Positions 8,328 to 17,165 of a stretch of 64,000 nt of DNA are shown here, piece after piece. This DNA is from Pseudoalteromonas neustonica. GTDB lineage: Bacteria; Pseudomonadota; Gammaproteobacteria; Enterobacterales; Alteromonadaceae. The stretch covers positions 62,001 through 126,000 of the forward strand of contig NZ_BDDS01000008.1 in the NCBI RefSeq assembly GCF_001653135.1, given 5' to 3'. A program made the translations under genes and the position numbers. Every line of letters starts with the position of its first letter. Positions within the stretch are counted from its first letter, which is position 1. Under the pieces are notes generated by a model. The model did no database searches. It saw only the letters and a program-made list of their open reading frames with translations, and was not told the origin of the DNA.

Positions 8328-9044
8328 ATGAGAGACTTAAAGCTAAACCCAAAAATGAGTATAGAGAAGAAATTAATCCCTGGCACTACGCTTTGTGTGT
8401 ATATTATTGATGATTTCTTATTAGATGCTGCGAGTGTAATAAATTTTGCATATAATATCGCTTACTTTAATCCTATGTTTTCTGATAACTCATACTACCC
8501 TGGTAAGCGTGATAACATGCCTCAGCCATATCTCGACTTATTGCAAACCTTTTTTCAAAATACAATGTTGCCCGTACTAGAGCTAGGTAATGATTACTCA
8601 GCGACTGTACATAAGTGCTTACTATCATTAATTACTTGTGAGCCTTCAAGTTTACTTTTAGAGCAGAAAATACCCCATATAGACTCATGCGATGGAGATG
8701 ATTATGCTTTCGTCCATTATTTATCACCAGCGGAACTCGGTGGGACAAGCATATATAAATATACTCCCGAAAACTTAATTCAATTCTCAGAAGAGCATAG
8801 GTATCTACTAGAGCATATGATGCCAAAAGTTGAAAATAGCCAAGAAGAACATCATGGTTATATTAATTCTACAACGAGCTTATTTGAACAAGTTTTAACT
8901 ATCAAAGCTAAATTCAATCGTCTTGTAATTTATCAAGGAAACTTGCTGCATAGTGCAAATATTACATGTACAAAAAGTTACAGTAACAACCCCAAGCAAG
9001 GCCGATTATCAATAGCATCTTTTGCTAGTATTAAGAGTAATTAA
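8328..9044 (+). CDS. DUF6445-type protein, putative 2-oxoglutarate/Fe(II) oxygenase fold
   Basis: A 238-residue protein with the iron and co-substrate layout expected of a 2OG-Fe(II) oxygenase: His117 and Asp119 in PHIDS, distal His208 in GNLLHSAN, and Arg226 in QGRLSIASF. An SYYPGKRDNMP stretch (55-65) near the N-terminus resembles the family annotated DUF6445, commonly found beside TonB-dependent receptors. The family name is from memory and was not checked by search. The substrate is unknown. The start could be Met1 or Met10; neither has a strong ribosome-binding site. It is divergent from the sapC-like gene and shares its operator region, which suggests co-regulation with the receptor at 11042. 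Confidence 0.65.
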   Translation: MRDLKLNPKMSIEKKLIPGTTLCVYIIDDFLLDAASVINFAYNIAYFNPMFSDNSYYPGKRDNMPQPYLDLLQTFFQNTMLPVLELGNDYSATVHKCLLSLITCEPSSLLLEQKIPHIDSCDGDDYAFVHYLSPAELGGTSIYKYTPENLIQFSEEHRYLLEHMMPKVENSQEEHHGYINSTTSLFEQVLTIKAKFNRLVIYQGNLLHSANITCTKSYSNNPKQGRLSIASFASIKSN

Positions 9045-9353
9045 AAGTCATTATCTATCTAAATAAAACAGGTAATTTAATATCAGAACGGGATCGAGTT
9101 TTGAGTAATCTAGGTAATAACTCAGCTACTACCTAGCTTAATGTGAACGATCTGTAGACATCATTTTAAAGGACATTAGATAACCAGAAGTGAGACCTTA
9201 GGGCTAATTTAATAGCTACTTGCTCTTAAAAATGATGCGATAACTAGGATCTATAAAAGCTAAAAAAGGTGATAAAAAGCACAGTAGTTTTTTAACTGCA
9301 AAAAATAAACCCAGCATAAAATACTGAGTTTATCAAAACACCTCTCTAAATTA
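9045..9353. other. Intergenic region between DUF6445-type gene and halogenase gene
   Basis: A 309-base convergent intergenic stretch. Apart from the hairpin at 9299-9333 next to the halogenase stop, no gene, repeat or clear promoter is seen. Confidence 0.6.
9299..9333 (-). terminator. Rho-independent terminator of the halogenase gene
   Basis: On the minus strand the stem AAACTCAG / CTGGGTTT (with one G-T pair) encloses a short AT-rich loop and is followed by TATTTTTT. It is 20 bases downstream of the halogenase stop. Confidence 0.65.
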
Positions 9354-10889
9354 TTATAATGATTGCAAACCAAACTGTTTGATTTTATCTAAAAGATCTC
9401 TATGGCGGGGCAGCATCTTTTGCAGATGATTTGTAATCTCTTTTCTTTGATTTATCATAGCTAAAGACGTTTTACATACTGGGAGCCTATCATTTTTTAG
9501 TTTGGTTTTAAAACCCATACCATAAAGTACAAATAAAAAATTCTCCAAAAAAAACACTTCAAAATGGCTAAAAAAGTCATCACTTATTGGAATGTAGCTT
9601 TCCCATAATGCCAGTTTCTCCTGTAATGACATCGGTATAGTTGCGCTTTTTTTATTATCTACCCAAAATTCTGAATCTGTACGATCAGATATACAATAAT
9701 GAAGTTTAATGAAATCAACTACTCGATCCCACGCATATACCATAGAGTGATTAAAACGCTTCTCTAATTGCGCAAGCTGCGCTGTTGAACTAGGGAAACG
9801 CTGTGCTAGTATTTCAGCCGAAAAATCAGTCAACAAAATCGACGTTGCCTCAAGTGGCTCTAAAAAGCCTTGTGCTAAACCTAATGCAACACAGTTTTTA
9901 TGCCAAAACTTTTCTCGGTAACCGATCTTCATTGGGATAGTACGATATGTTAGATTTTGTTTACTTTCACCTAAGTAGTTATCAAGTTTTTCTTCTGCCT
10001 CCTCATCACTCATATGACTACTTGAGTAAACCAAACCGACACCGCGTCTACTAGATAAAGCAATATCCCATATCCAACCAGCTTGGTGGGCGGTTGCAAC
10101 TGTGTAAGGAGGGATCTCTGCATCTGCTGCTGTAGGCACTTGGACTACTAACGCTCGGTTGACTAGTAGAGTTTTAGAAACATCTTTAAAAGGTACCTTT
10201 AGTGCCTTATTGATCAATATTGAATCAAATCCTGAGCAATCAATATAGAAATCAAATTCAAGTTCACCTTGACTATCTGTAGTCAGTGAAAAAATACTCC
10301 CATCTTCTGATAAATTTACACCCGTAATATTAGCAAGTAAATGTTTTACAAAATACTTACTTTTAGCGTTGCTTGCTAATAGTTTTGCAAACTTCGCAGC
10401 ATTGAGGTGGTATGCATAAGCTAAATCACCTTGATATTCAGGTGTAGTGATTGATTTTGGAGCTAAACCTTCCTCACATATCTTATGTTGTGACGATAAC
10501 ATCTCTGCATAGCAACATACGTCTTTTTTCTCAGACAACCAATGTGATGTTAAAAGATTAGCTTCATTTCGTAAGGGAACATCAAATAAATGATGGAAAA
10601 AATTATTTTCTCCATGTTCTTTTTTATCCATCCAATTAACAAATTTAATTGATTGCTTAAATGTAGCATCGCACTCGCGGATAAAATCAGTTTCACTAAT
10701 ACCAAAACTAAGCAGCGTCTTTTTTATATCTGGGACTGTGCCTTCTCCAACACCGATAGGAGGCACATCAGGTGACTCAATTAATGTTATCGAGATATCA
10801 TCTTTATTACATAGTGCTTTACCTAAATGGTTTGCAGCCAACCACCCTGCGGTACCACCACCAATAATAGCAACCTTTTTAATATCCAT
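9354..10889 (-). CDS. Flavin-dependent tryptophan-halogenase-like protein
   Basis: FAD-dependent monooxygenase-type protein of 511 residues in the tryptophan halogenase family. Visible are the FAD-binding loop GGGTAGWLA (10-18), GVGEGTVP (46-53), the catalytic-lysine segment ATFKQSIKFVNW (Lys78) and the glutamate-bearing segment GFLEPLEAT (341-349). The family signature WxWxIP is present as WIWDIA (272-277), with alanine in place of proline. It belongs to the group found next to TonB-dependent receptors rather than in antibiotic clusters; some such proteins have been shown to brominate indoles, but the natural substrate is generally unknown. The receptor terminator at 10991 separates it from the upstream receptor gene, so it probably has its own promoter. 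Confidence 0.85.
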   Translation of the reverse strand: MDIKKVAIIGGGTAGWLAANHLGKALCNKDDISITLIESPDVPPIGVGEGTVPDIKKTLLSFGISETDFIRECDATFKQSIKFVNWMDKKEHGENNFFHHLFDVPLRNEANLLTSHWLSEKKDVCCYAEMLSSQHKICEEGLAPKSITTPEYQGDLAYAYHLNAAKFAKLLASNAKSKYFVKHLLANITGVNLSEDGSIFSLTTDSQGELEFDFYIDCSGFDSILINKALKVPFKDVSKTLLVNRALVVQVPTAADAEIPPYTVATAHQAGWIWDIALSSRRGVGLVYSSSHMSDEEAEEKLDNYLGESKQNLTYRTIPMKIGYREKFWHKNCVALGLAQGFLEPLEATSILLTDFSAEILAQRFPSSTAQLAQLEKRFNHSMVYAWDRVVDFIKLHYCISDRTDSEFWVDNKKSATIPMSLQEKLALWESYIPISDDFFSHFEVFFLENFLFVLYGMGFKTKLKNDRLPVCKTSLAMINQRKEITNHLQKMLPRHRDLLDKIKQFGLQSL

Positions 10890-10990
10890 AAGCCCTCAAC
10901 AATACTGTTTTTTACTAATACAAATTTTATTAAAAACGTGACCATTCCAACTAATTTAGTGCAGCTGGTATAATAGACAATCTTTGAATC

Positions 10991-11018
10991 AAAAAGCCCA
11001 GCAATTGCTGGGCTTTTA
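10991..11018 (-). terminator. Rho-independent terminator of the TonB-dependent receptor gene
   Basis: The stem AAAAGCCCAGC / GCTGGGCTTTT with an AATT centre lies 24 bases past the receptor stop. A- and T-runs on both sides make it potentially bidirectional. Confidence 0.85.
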
Positions 11019-11041
11019 TTAAAAGGTTTATCTAAATCATA

Positions 11042-13720
11042 TTAAAAACGAACGGCAACACCCATTTTATATGTTGCTTCACCTTCAAAGCTCCATGCAG
11101 GGAAACCACCTTCTAAATCGTCAGAAGGCGCTGAGCCATATTGATAAACACCTGTTTGCAAGCTATCCTCTTTTAAGATATTTGCAGCTTCAAATGTAAC
11201 ATCAAGGTAGTCTGTTGCAGACCAAGTAGCACTGAAGTCTAATGTCCCAAAATCTTTATGAGTACGGTTTAAGTACCAACCTGGGGCTTCACGCATGATG
11301 TATTCTGAACGCCAGTTATATGCAAGACGTGCCGAGAAGAAATCATTTTCATAGAAACCAACAGTGTTAACTGTATGCTCTGATGAATCAGAAAAAACGT
11401 TATTCCCATCAGGATAGTTCTCGCCTGGCGAAGTTGCATCAGCATAAGTATAATTTACACTATAACCAAAGCCATTATCAAAGGCATCTTGAATTTGTAG
11501 CTCAATACCTTCGATAGAACCACCACTAACATTTGTTGATTGACTTACCGACCAACAATCTGCTTGTTCTGTACCACATGGGCTTGATTCAGGCGTACTT
11601 TTATAAATTGGTATTTCAAGACCAATTTGTTGATTGTTAGCATCACGTGTTGAAATAAATGAGCTAACATCTTTCATGAAATAACCAATACTAACCATAC
11701 CGTCTTCACTGAAGTACCATTCTACTGAAATATCAGCTTGGAAAGCTTTAAATGGCTTAAGTGCAACATTACCAGTACTCGCGACTTGAGTATTTGGTTG
11801 TGTGCTATCAAAGTTAGACAGTGAAGTTGTCGCAAACATATCAGAGTAATTAGGACGAGAAATTACTTGTGCTGCTGAAGTACGTAAGATTACATCTTCT
11901 GACAAATCTAGTACTACATTCACGCTTGGTAATAGTTCGTTATAGCTTGCAGTATCAGTTGAAAGCGTTGTCCCGTACTCACCCTTTGAATTAAAAGCAT
12001 AATAGTCTGAAGATGCGTCTGTTGATATATAACGTAAACCTAAGTTACCTCTAATACCATCAGAACTGAAATCAGCCATTGCGTATAATGCAAAGTTTTC
12101 TTCTTCAACAGTTCCATACGCATCTTTTTTCTCTGTATAGTGATCTGTTGCTGCAAGCGAGTCAGAAAGAATTAGTTCTCCATTCGCTTCTGGAATAGTA
12201 AAGCCCGCACCTGATGAAACAACTCCAGGGAAATATTCACTTGCTGCTCTAAAAGTGCTTTCATGATTATAATCATCGGCTAGCTGCCCTTTAAAACCTT
12301 GCTTTTTAACTGAGTGATCAGCATAACGTAAACCTGTTTTGATGGCAGTAATCACACCAAAGTCAACTGGAATATCAAAATCTAAATTTACATACGTTTC
12401 TTCATCTGAATTTGGTGAGTCGCCTAAAGCCCAAGTCTGAATACCAATCATTGAAGGCAGGATACTCGAATCGTAATTTTTATTTACAACATCAAATTTC
12501 GCTTGGTCTCCAGTCATATCCCAAGTACCAACTTGCCCATCGAAATTATTTGTATATTCACCAACTAGTGCGGTTCTGGCGCCACCTTCAGATTTTGTAT
12601 TACCTACACGACCTGAAAAAGTAAAACTATCAGCTTCATATTTCCAGTCTAGGTCAACTGTTTTTGAATCCATTGAGGCTTCACGAGCCCAAGTTTGAAA
12701 ATAACCAGCACCAAAATCTGGATAAGCGTATGCATACTTAGTACCAGCATTACCATTGGCGTAACTAACTCCTGTGTTGTTTGCTTCTCTTACAATACAG
12801 TTGTCATTTGTAGGATCGACCTTAACGCACGAGTCATCACCTGGAAACATGATAATCTGACCATTAGCGTTGTTTGCATTTAAGTCTAAAGACATTAAAT
12901 TTAAACCAAACTCTAATTGATCAGTAGGACGATACTGTAGAGCAACATTCAATGCTTTACGATCACGATCTTGCTGGAATGTTGTTGGAGCCATACCACC
13001 ACTCCAGTTTCTTGATGTTTCTACACCATTACGTTGGTATTCAGTAGCTGAATAAGCACCAGAAACTAACACACCAAATGATTCACTATCATTTTTCCAG
13101 CTGTATAAACCAGAAACTTCAGGATTAAGCTCTTCAGCGGTTGTACCGTAAGCACCTTTAACACTTGCGAAGACAGAGTTAGAATCTAAATCTAATGGCT
13201 TACGTGACTTAACAATAACTGTACCGCCAATACCGCCTTCTACAAGATTTGCTTGTGATGATTTATAAACTTCTAAACCACCTACCATTTCTGAAGGCAA
13301 CATTGCGTAGTTGAAACTACGGTCAATCGCTTGTTGGTCATACCAACCAGTTGATGCAACTGTATGGCCATTTAGTAGTGTGCGAGTTAATTGAGAAGAT
13401 GCACCACGAATAGATACTTGTTGGCCTTGACCAAATTGGCGAGAAACAGTAACACCAGGTATACGAGCTAATGACTCACCCACGTCACCATCTGGAAATT
13501 TACCAACGTCTTCAGCTGATACCACATCAACAACCGCATCAGAGAAGCGCTTACCATTAATTGAAGCTTTCAATGAACCACGAATACCACGCACTTCGAT
13601 TACTTCAACACCTTCTTTAACTTGCGCTTCATCTGCGAATGCAGCACCAGTGAATCCGGCACTCATTACAAGACCGATATTTACTGCTAATAAGCTTTTT
13701 TTAAAATTTTTAGCTAACAC
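11042..13720 (-). CDS. TonB-dependent receptor (carbohydrate type)
   Basis: Outer-membrane active transporter of 892 residues. A signal peptide (about 1-29, ending AAFA) is followed by a TonB-box-like segment VEVIEVRGIRGSL and the plug domain (KFPDGDVGESLARIPGV, VSIRGASS, GGIGGTVIV). A long beta-barrel follows and ends in the terminal aromatic strand motif MGVAVRF. The FPDGDVGESLARIPGV type of plug is typical of the expanded receptor set of Alteromonadales and Xanthomonadales that imports oligosaccharides. A LacI-type operator lies 57 bases upstream and a second 479 bases upstream. Together with the neighbouring pgl-zwf and pgi genes this suggests a sugar ligand, which the sequence does not identify. 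Confidence 0.9.
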   Translation of the reverse strand: MLAKNFKKSLLAVNIGLVMSAGFTGAAFADEAQVKEGVEVIEVRGIRGSLKASINGKRFSDAVVDVVSAEDVGKFPDGDVGESLARIPGVTVSRQFGQGQQVSIRGASSQLTRTLLNGHTVASTGWYDQQAIDRSFNYAMLPSEMVGGLEVYKSSQANLVEGGIGGTVIVKSRKPLDLDSNSVFASVKGAYGTTAEELNPEVSGLYSWKNDSESFGVLVSGAYSATEYQRNGVETSRNWSGGMAPTTFQQDRDRKALNVALQYRPTDQLEFGLNLMSLDLNANNANGQIIMFPGDDSCVKVDPTNDNCIVREANNTGVSYANGNAGTKYAYAYPDFGAGYFQTWAREASMDSKTVDLDWKYEADSFTFSGRVGNTKSEGGARTALVGEYTNNFDGQVGTWDMTGDQAKFDVVNKNYDSSILPSMIGIQTWALGDSPNSDEETYVNLDFDIPVDFGVITAIKTGLRYADHSVKKQGFKGQLADDYNHESTFRAASEYFPGVVSSGAGFTIPEANGELILSDSLAATDHYTEKKDAYGTVEEENFALYAMADFSSDGIRGNLGLRYISTDASSDYYAFNSKGEYGTTLSTDTASYNELLPSVNVVLDLSEDVILRTSAAQVISRPNYSDMFATTSLSNFDSTQPNTQVASTGNVALKPFKAFQADISVEWYFSEDGMVSIGYFMKDVSSFISTRDANNQQIGLEIPIYKSTPESSPCGTEQADCWSVSQSTNVSGGSIEGIELQIQDAFDNGFGYSVNYTYADATSPGENYPDGNNVFSDSSEHTVNTVGFYENDFFSARLAYNWRSEYIMREAPGWYLNRTHKDFGTLDFSATWSATDYLDVTFEAANILKEDSLQTGVYQYGSAPSDDLEGGFPAWSFEGEATYKMGVAVRF

Positions 13721-13776
13721 AGGATTCCCCTTGAATCATTTTGTTGGTTTTTTATTTATCACTTCTGCCCAGTGAT

Positions 13777-13794
13777 GATGACAGCGTTGTCATC
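13777..13794. promoter_or_regulatory. LacI-family operator 1 upstream of TonB-dependent receptor
   Basis: GATGACAGCGTTGTCATC has 7-base perfect arms (GATGACA / TGTCATC) around a CG centre. It lies 57 bases upstream of the receptor ATG, where a bound repressor would block a promoter. It matches the core of the sites at 14199 and 18920. From memory, the core matches the NagR-type box reported for N-acetylglucosamine regulators, AATGACARCGYTGTCATT. Confidence 0.8.
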
Positions 13795-14198
13795 TAGTAA
13801 CAAACCATACACTCTAAATTACAATTGTGCTACATCTTTTTGGTGAGTTTTTGAAAAAAAAGCAACCTAAAAAACATAACCAATTGAAAATAAATAAATT
13901 TAAAATAGAGTATTTATGATTTGTTACATTTTAACGTGACAAATATACCATGATTAAGTTCAAAAAGAGAAAATATATGGAGTGATTTAAGGTAATAAAC
14001 AAGGAAAAACTGACTAAAGTGTAAAAAAAACGTTCCATTTTGATGTGCTTTAACACACAAAATGAAACATCAACTAACTAGTTGGAAGGGTGTAACTGTG
14101 TCTTTCATTCAAAAAGTCCACTGCTTCATGGTTATATGATAAATAGTTAGATTAGGGCAAATAAAATAACTCAAGGGGCGCAAATAATTATCACTACC

Positions 14199-14216
14199 AA
14201 TGACAGCGTTGTCATT
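14199..14216. promoter_or_regulatory. LacI-family operator 2, distal
   Basis: AATGACAGCGTTGTCATT fits the 18-base pattern AATGACARCGYTGTCATT completely. It lies 422 bases upstream of operator 1, with no clear gene of its own. It could be an auxiliary site for DNA looping or the remains of a promoter for a lost gene. Confidence 0.75.
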
Positions 14217-14605
14217 TTTAAATTATAGGTTCCTATTCGACTTATGTCTACCTTTATTTCCACAAAAAATACAACCTTTTGTTGGTCCTTTTCTGCAATT
14301 GTCTTTTCGTTATACTCAAGAGGCTTATAGGCGTTAACATAACGATACTTTATCCAATTTAAGGACACTTATCTGGTTGAATCTAAATAAAACCTCAGCA
14401 TTAAAGCTGTTAATTACAGCTCAGTGGGTATGGCTACTTGATATTTACTAATTGGACAGTTGTTCGGCTGTTGTTAAAACTTTAGAGTAGTATCGAATAA
14501 TTAAATAAAAACACCTACAAGAACGGTTATCCATTGTAGTTAATTTAAATAATTCAGAAACACTTTGGGTTTTCTACAAAGAAAAGAACTGTAACGCTAA
14601 AATAG

Positions 14606-14632
14606 AAAAGCAGACCTGCGGGTCTGCTTTTT
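14606..14632 (-). terminator. Rho-independent terminator of zwf-pgl
   Basis: The stem AAAAGCAGACC / GGTCTGCTTTTT with a tight loop lies about 90 bases past the pgl stop, followed by T-runs on both strands. Confidence 0.85.
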
Positions 14633-14659
14633 AATAATTAATCTAGCTCAGGCTAATAT

Positions 14660-14709
14660 ACCCAAGCCACCTCAAGATGCAGAATTCAGCGTTTTGCGGT
14701 GGCTTGGGT
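14660..14709. repeat. REP-like inverted repeat after pgl
   Basis: Twelve-base perfect arms ACCCAAGCCACC (14660-14671) and GGTGGCTTGGGT (14698-14709) enclose a 26-base centre. It lies immediately after the pgl stop and before the terminator. It resembles dispersed intergenic hairpins of marine gammaproteobacteria, but no second copy is seen in this window. Confidence 0.6.
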
Positions 14710-14720
14710 AATACAGCAAG

Positions 14721-15431
14721 TTAAGGGGCCCAATAAACTTCAATATTAATTGTTGGGTGATTTAAAATAGCGCGAAGTGGCATATCATTAACATCACCAC
14801 CTGCTTTCGCGGCTTTATACACTGCTAGTTTCTCTTCACCACTAATCAAAAGTTTAACAACTTTCGATTGTGCAATTGCTGATAACGTTAAAGTCATGCG
14901 CTGTGTAATATCACCTGTCACATCACTTTTTATGGCATTAATTGCACACACTAATTGTGGAGTTTCCAGGCCATTTTGCAAACCATCTGCATGTGGAAAC
15001 AATGATGCGGTGTGGCCATCCGGCCCCATTCCTAAAATAGTTACATCAAATGGGCGTTTCAGTTGTTGGTATGCCGCTTCACATTTTGCGATGCCCTGCT
15101 CAGCAGTTACTGCGCTATTTTTCATAGTCACGAAGTTAGCTGCTGCCCCATGGTTTTGTAATAAAGTGCTTTTTATAAACACTTCATTGCTTTTGTCATG
15201 TTCTGTATCAACCCAACGCTCATCAACCATAGCAACATCAATATTTTTCCAATCTAGTTCTAGGTTTGATAAGTGCTTATAAGCAGGAGCAGGTGATGAG
15301 CCCCCTGATACCATAAGCACAGCACGTCCATCAGCCTCAATTCCGCTGATCAAACTTTGTTCAAGCGTTGCTGAGAGCTCTGCTGTTAATGCATCTTTTG
15401 AATCAAAAAATTTCTCTACAATAGTCGCCAT
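14721..15431 (-). CDS. pgl: 6-phosphogluconolactonase
   Basis: Hydrolyses 6-phosphogluconolactone in the pentose phosphate / Entner-Doudoroff route. The 236-residue protein is of the DevB/NagB-like type, with VSGGSSPAPAYKHL near the N-terminus, VDERWVD (about residues 70-76) and the signature LGMGPDGHTASLFP. It starts 3 bases after the zwf stop, so the pair is an operon. The edd, eda and glk genes that often follow in gammaproteobacteria are absent; a terminator comes next. Confidence 0.93.
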   Translation of the reverse strand: MATIVEKFFDSKDALTAELSATLEQSLISGIEADGRAVLMVSGGSSPAPAYKHLSNLELDWKNIDVAMVDERWVDTEHDKSNEVFIKSTLLQNHGAAANFVTMKNSAVTAEQGIAKCEAAYQQLKRPFDVTILGMGPDGHTASLFPHADGLQNGLETPQLVCAINAIKSDVTGDITQRMTLTLSAIAQSKVVKLLISGEEKLAVYKAAKAGGDVNDMPLRAILNHPTINIEVYWAP

Positions 15432-15434
15432 TAC

Positions 15435-16907
15435 TTACGCCTTATCGCCAGTGTTAAACCAAACATGATTTTTTTCAGCTAATAATTCATCAGCATCATC
15501 AGGCCCCCAACTACCTGCACGGTATAATGATGGATTCCCTTTTTCTTGCCAACGCTCAACAATAGGATCAATCCACTTCCAGGCTTGACGAACTTCATCA
15601 CGGTGAATGAATAGCGATGGGTTATTGGCTGCAGCATCAAGCATTAAACGTTTGTACGCATCAGAATGAAAACCATTACTATAAGCTTGTGAAAGCTCAA
15701 TGTTCATCGTTACCGGCTCTAATTGCATCTCTAAGTTATCAAGACGTTTCGACATCAAAGTTAGCTGAATAGTCTCTTCTGGCTGCAAACGAATAACCAA
15801 TCGATTTGGTTCAATTTTGCCAACATTATCACCGTATACATTATGTGATACTTTTTTGTATTCAACCACAATCTCGGCACAACGCTTTGCCATACGTTTA
15901 CCTGTACGCAGGTAAAATGGCACACCAGCCCAACGCCAATTATCAATATGCGCACGAATGGCAACGAAAGTTTCTGTTTTACTTGAACCTTCATTTAGCT
16001 CTTCTAAGTAACCTGGGACAATTTTTCCATCCAAGTCACCTGGGACATATTGGCCACGAACAATATTGTCATCTACATCCGTAGACATCAGTGGTCGTAA
16101 TGACTCTAATACTTTTAGCTTTTCAGTACGGATACTATTCGCATTAAGTTTATTTGGTGACTCCATAGCCACTAAGCATAGTAATTGTAATAAGTGATTT
16201 TGCACCATATCACGCAAAGCGCCGGCTTTATCATAAAACCCTGCACGGCTTTCAAGGCCAACGGTCTCTGATAAGCTAATTTGGATATTATCAATTGATT
16301 TAGCATCCCACATATTTTCAAATAATGAATTTGAAAAACGCAGTGCCATTAAGTTTTGTACTGTTTCTTTACCGAGATAATGATCGATGCGGAAAATTTG
16401 ATCTTCTTTAAAAAATTCAGCAATTTTTGCGTTGATCTCTTCTGCTGAATTACCGCAATATCCGATTGGCTTTTCAACAACTACACGAGACGTCTCAGTG
16501 ATCAGACCTTTACTTGATAGTATTTCACAGCAGCTACCATACACAGCAGGTGGAAGTGATAGATAAAATACACGTGATTTACTTTCATCGTGCTCATCTA
16601 GTATCGCTTTTAACTTATCCCAGTCATCATCCGCTTCTGTAACGTTTGTTACGACTGGTACTAAGCACGCTGAAAATGCTTTCCAGTCTTTAGCATTAAA
16701 CTCGCCTTTGCTCAAAAATTCTTTTAGCGCTTCGTGCGCTGTCTCTATATATTCTGCACGTTTACTTTCTTCACGAACGGTCGGTAAAATACGCGAACCT
16801 TGTGGTAAGTTGCCTTCTTGATATGCGCGATACATTGCAGGTAGTAATTTGCGCAATGCAAGATCACCGCCGCCCCCAAAAATTACAATATCAAAAGGAT
16901 TTAGCAT
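15435..16907 (-). CDS. zwf: Glucose-6-phosphate 1-dehydrogenase
   Basis: Oxidises glucose-6-phosphate to 6-phosphogluconolactone with NADP. Starting at the ATG at 16907 (MLNPFDIVIFGGGGDLALRK) gives 490 residues, close to the 491 of E. coli. The open frame extends 20 codons upstream to 16967 without family similarity. The nucleotide loop GGGGDLA, the active-site signature RIDHYLGKE and the C-terminal WRWAGVPFYLRTGKR are clear. It is the first gene of the zwf-pgl operon. Its 259-base leader region contains a long hairpin (17062-17105). No TGACA-RCGY-TGTCA operator was found upstream, so it may not belong to the LacI regulon. Confidence 0.95.
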   Translation of the reverse strand: MLNPFDIVIFGGGGDLALRKLLPAMYRAYQEGNLPQGSRILPTVREESKRAEYIETAHEALKEFLSKGEFNAKDWKAFSACLVPVVTNVTEADDDWDKLKAILDEHDESKSRVFYLSLPPAVYGSCCEILSSKGLITETSRVVVEKPIGYCGNSAEEINAKIAEFFKEDQIFRIDHYLGKETVQNLMALRFSNSLFENMWDAKSIDNIQISLSETVGLESRAGFYDKAGALRDMVQNHLLQLLCLVAMESPNKLNANSIRTEKLKVLESLRPLMSTDVDDNIVRGQYVPGDLDGKIVPGYLEELNEGSSKTETFVAIRAHIDNWRWAGVPFYLRTGKRMAKRCAEIVVEYKKVSHNVYGDNVGKIEPNRLVIRLQPEETIQLTLMSKRLDNLEMQLEPVTMNIELSQAYSNGFHSDAYKRLMLDAAANNPSLFIHRDEVRQAWKWIDPIVERWQEKGNPSLYRAGSWGPDDADELLAEKNHVWFNTGDKA

Positions 16908-17061
16908 AATTGACTCTCTACGTTTGCTATGCCCTGTTGTCGACTGCTCATTTAACAGTTCAGGCATACATTCTGTTGTTTAGGTGATGTCAGCTTTTAG
17001 CATCATATTCGAGAAAAAGCCTGTTGAATTCGCTTGTTATTATAGCTGTTATAAAATGAGT

Positions 17062-17105
17062 CTTAGGGGCTCTGTATATCCTCTCACAAATATACAGGCC
17101 CTAAG
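17062..17105 (-). promoter_or_regulatory. Long hairpin between pgi and zwf
   Basis: Arms CTTAGGGGCTCTGTATA (17062-17078) and TATACAGGCCCTAAG (17091-17105) pair almost completely around a 12-base loop. It lies in the region upstream of zwf and downstream of pgi. It has no long T-run, so it could be a transcript-stabilising or attenuating structure, or a REP-like repeat. A second short hairpin (GCACAGTT / AACTGTGC, 17137-17155) is next to the pgi stop. Confidence 0.45.
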
Positions 17106-17165
17106 AACTCCAGCGCTACCCGTTCAAAGGTATTTGGTTGCACAGTTGTGAACTGTGCGAATTTT

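Larger units (their letters stand above)
13721..14720. other. 1-kb intergenic region upstream of the receptor gene
   Basis: It holds two LacI-type operators (13777, 14199), a strong terminator (14606) and a REP-like hairpin (14660). An inverted repeat CATTTT / AAAATG with GTG / CAC arms lies at about 14036-14064. A 65-codon open frame at 14171-14368 on the minus strand contains the second operator, has no recognisable features and is not called as a gene. The length is unusual for this compact region and could mark a lost gene. Confidence 0.6.

Noticed and set aside
12412..12883. Open frames opposite the TonB-dependent receptor
   Set aside because: They are antisense to a well-supported gene and show no family signatures.
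14171..14368. A 65-codon open frame on the minus strand
   Set aside because: It contains the distal LacI-type operator and has an unremarkable composition. It may simply be an AT-rich stretch without stops.
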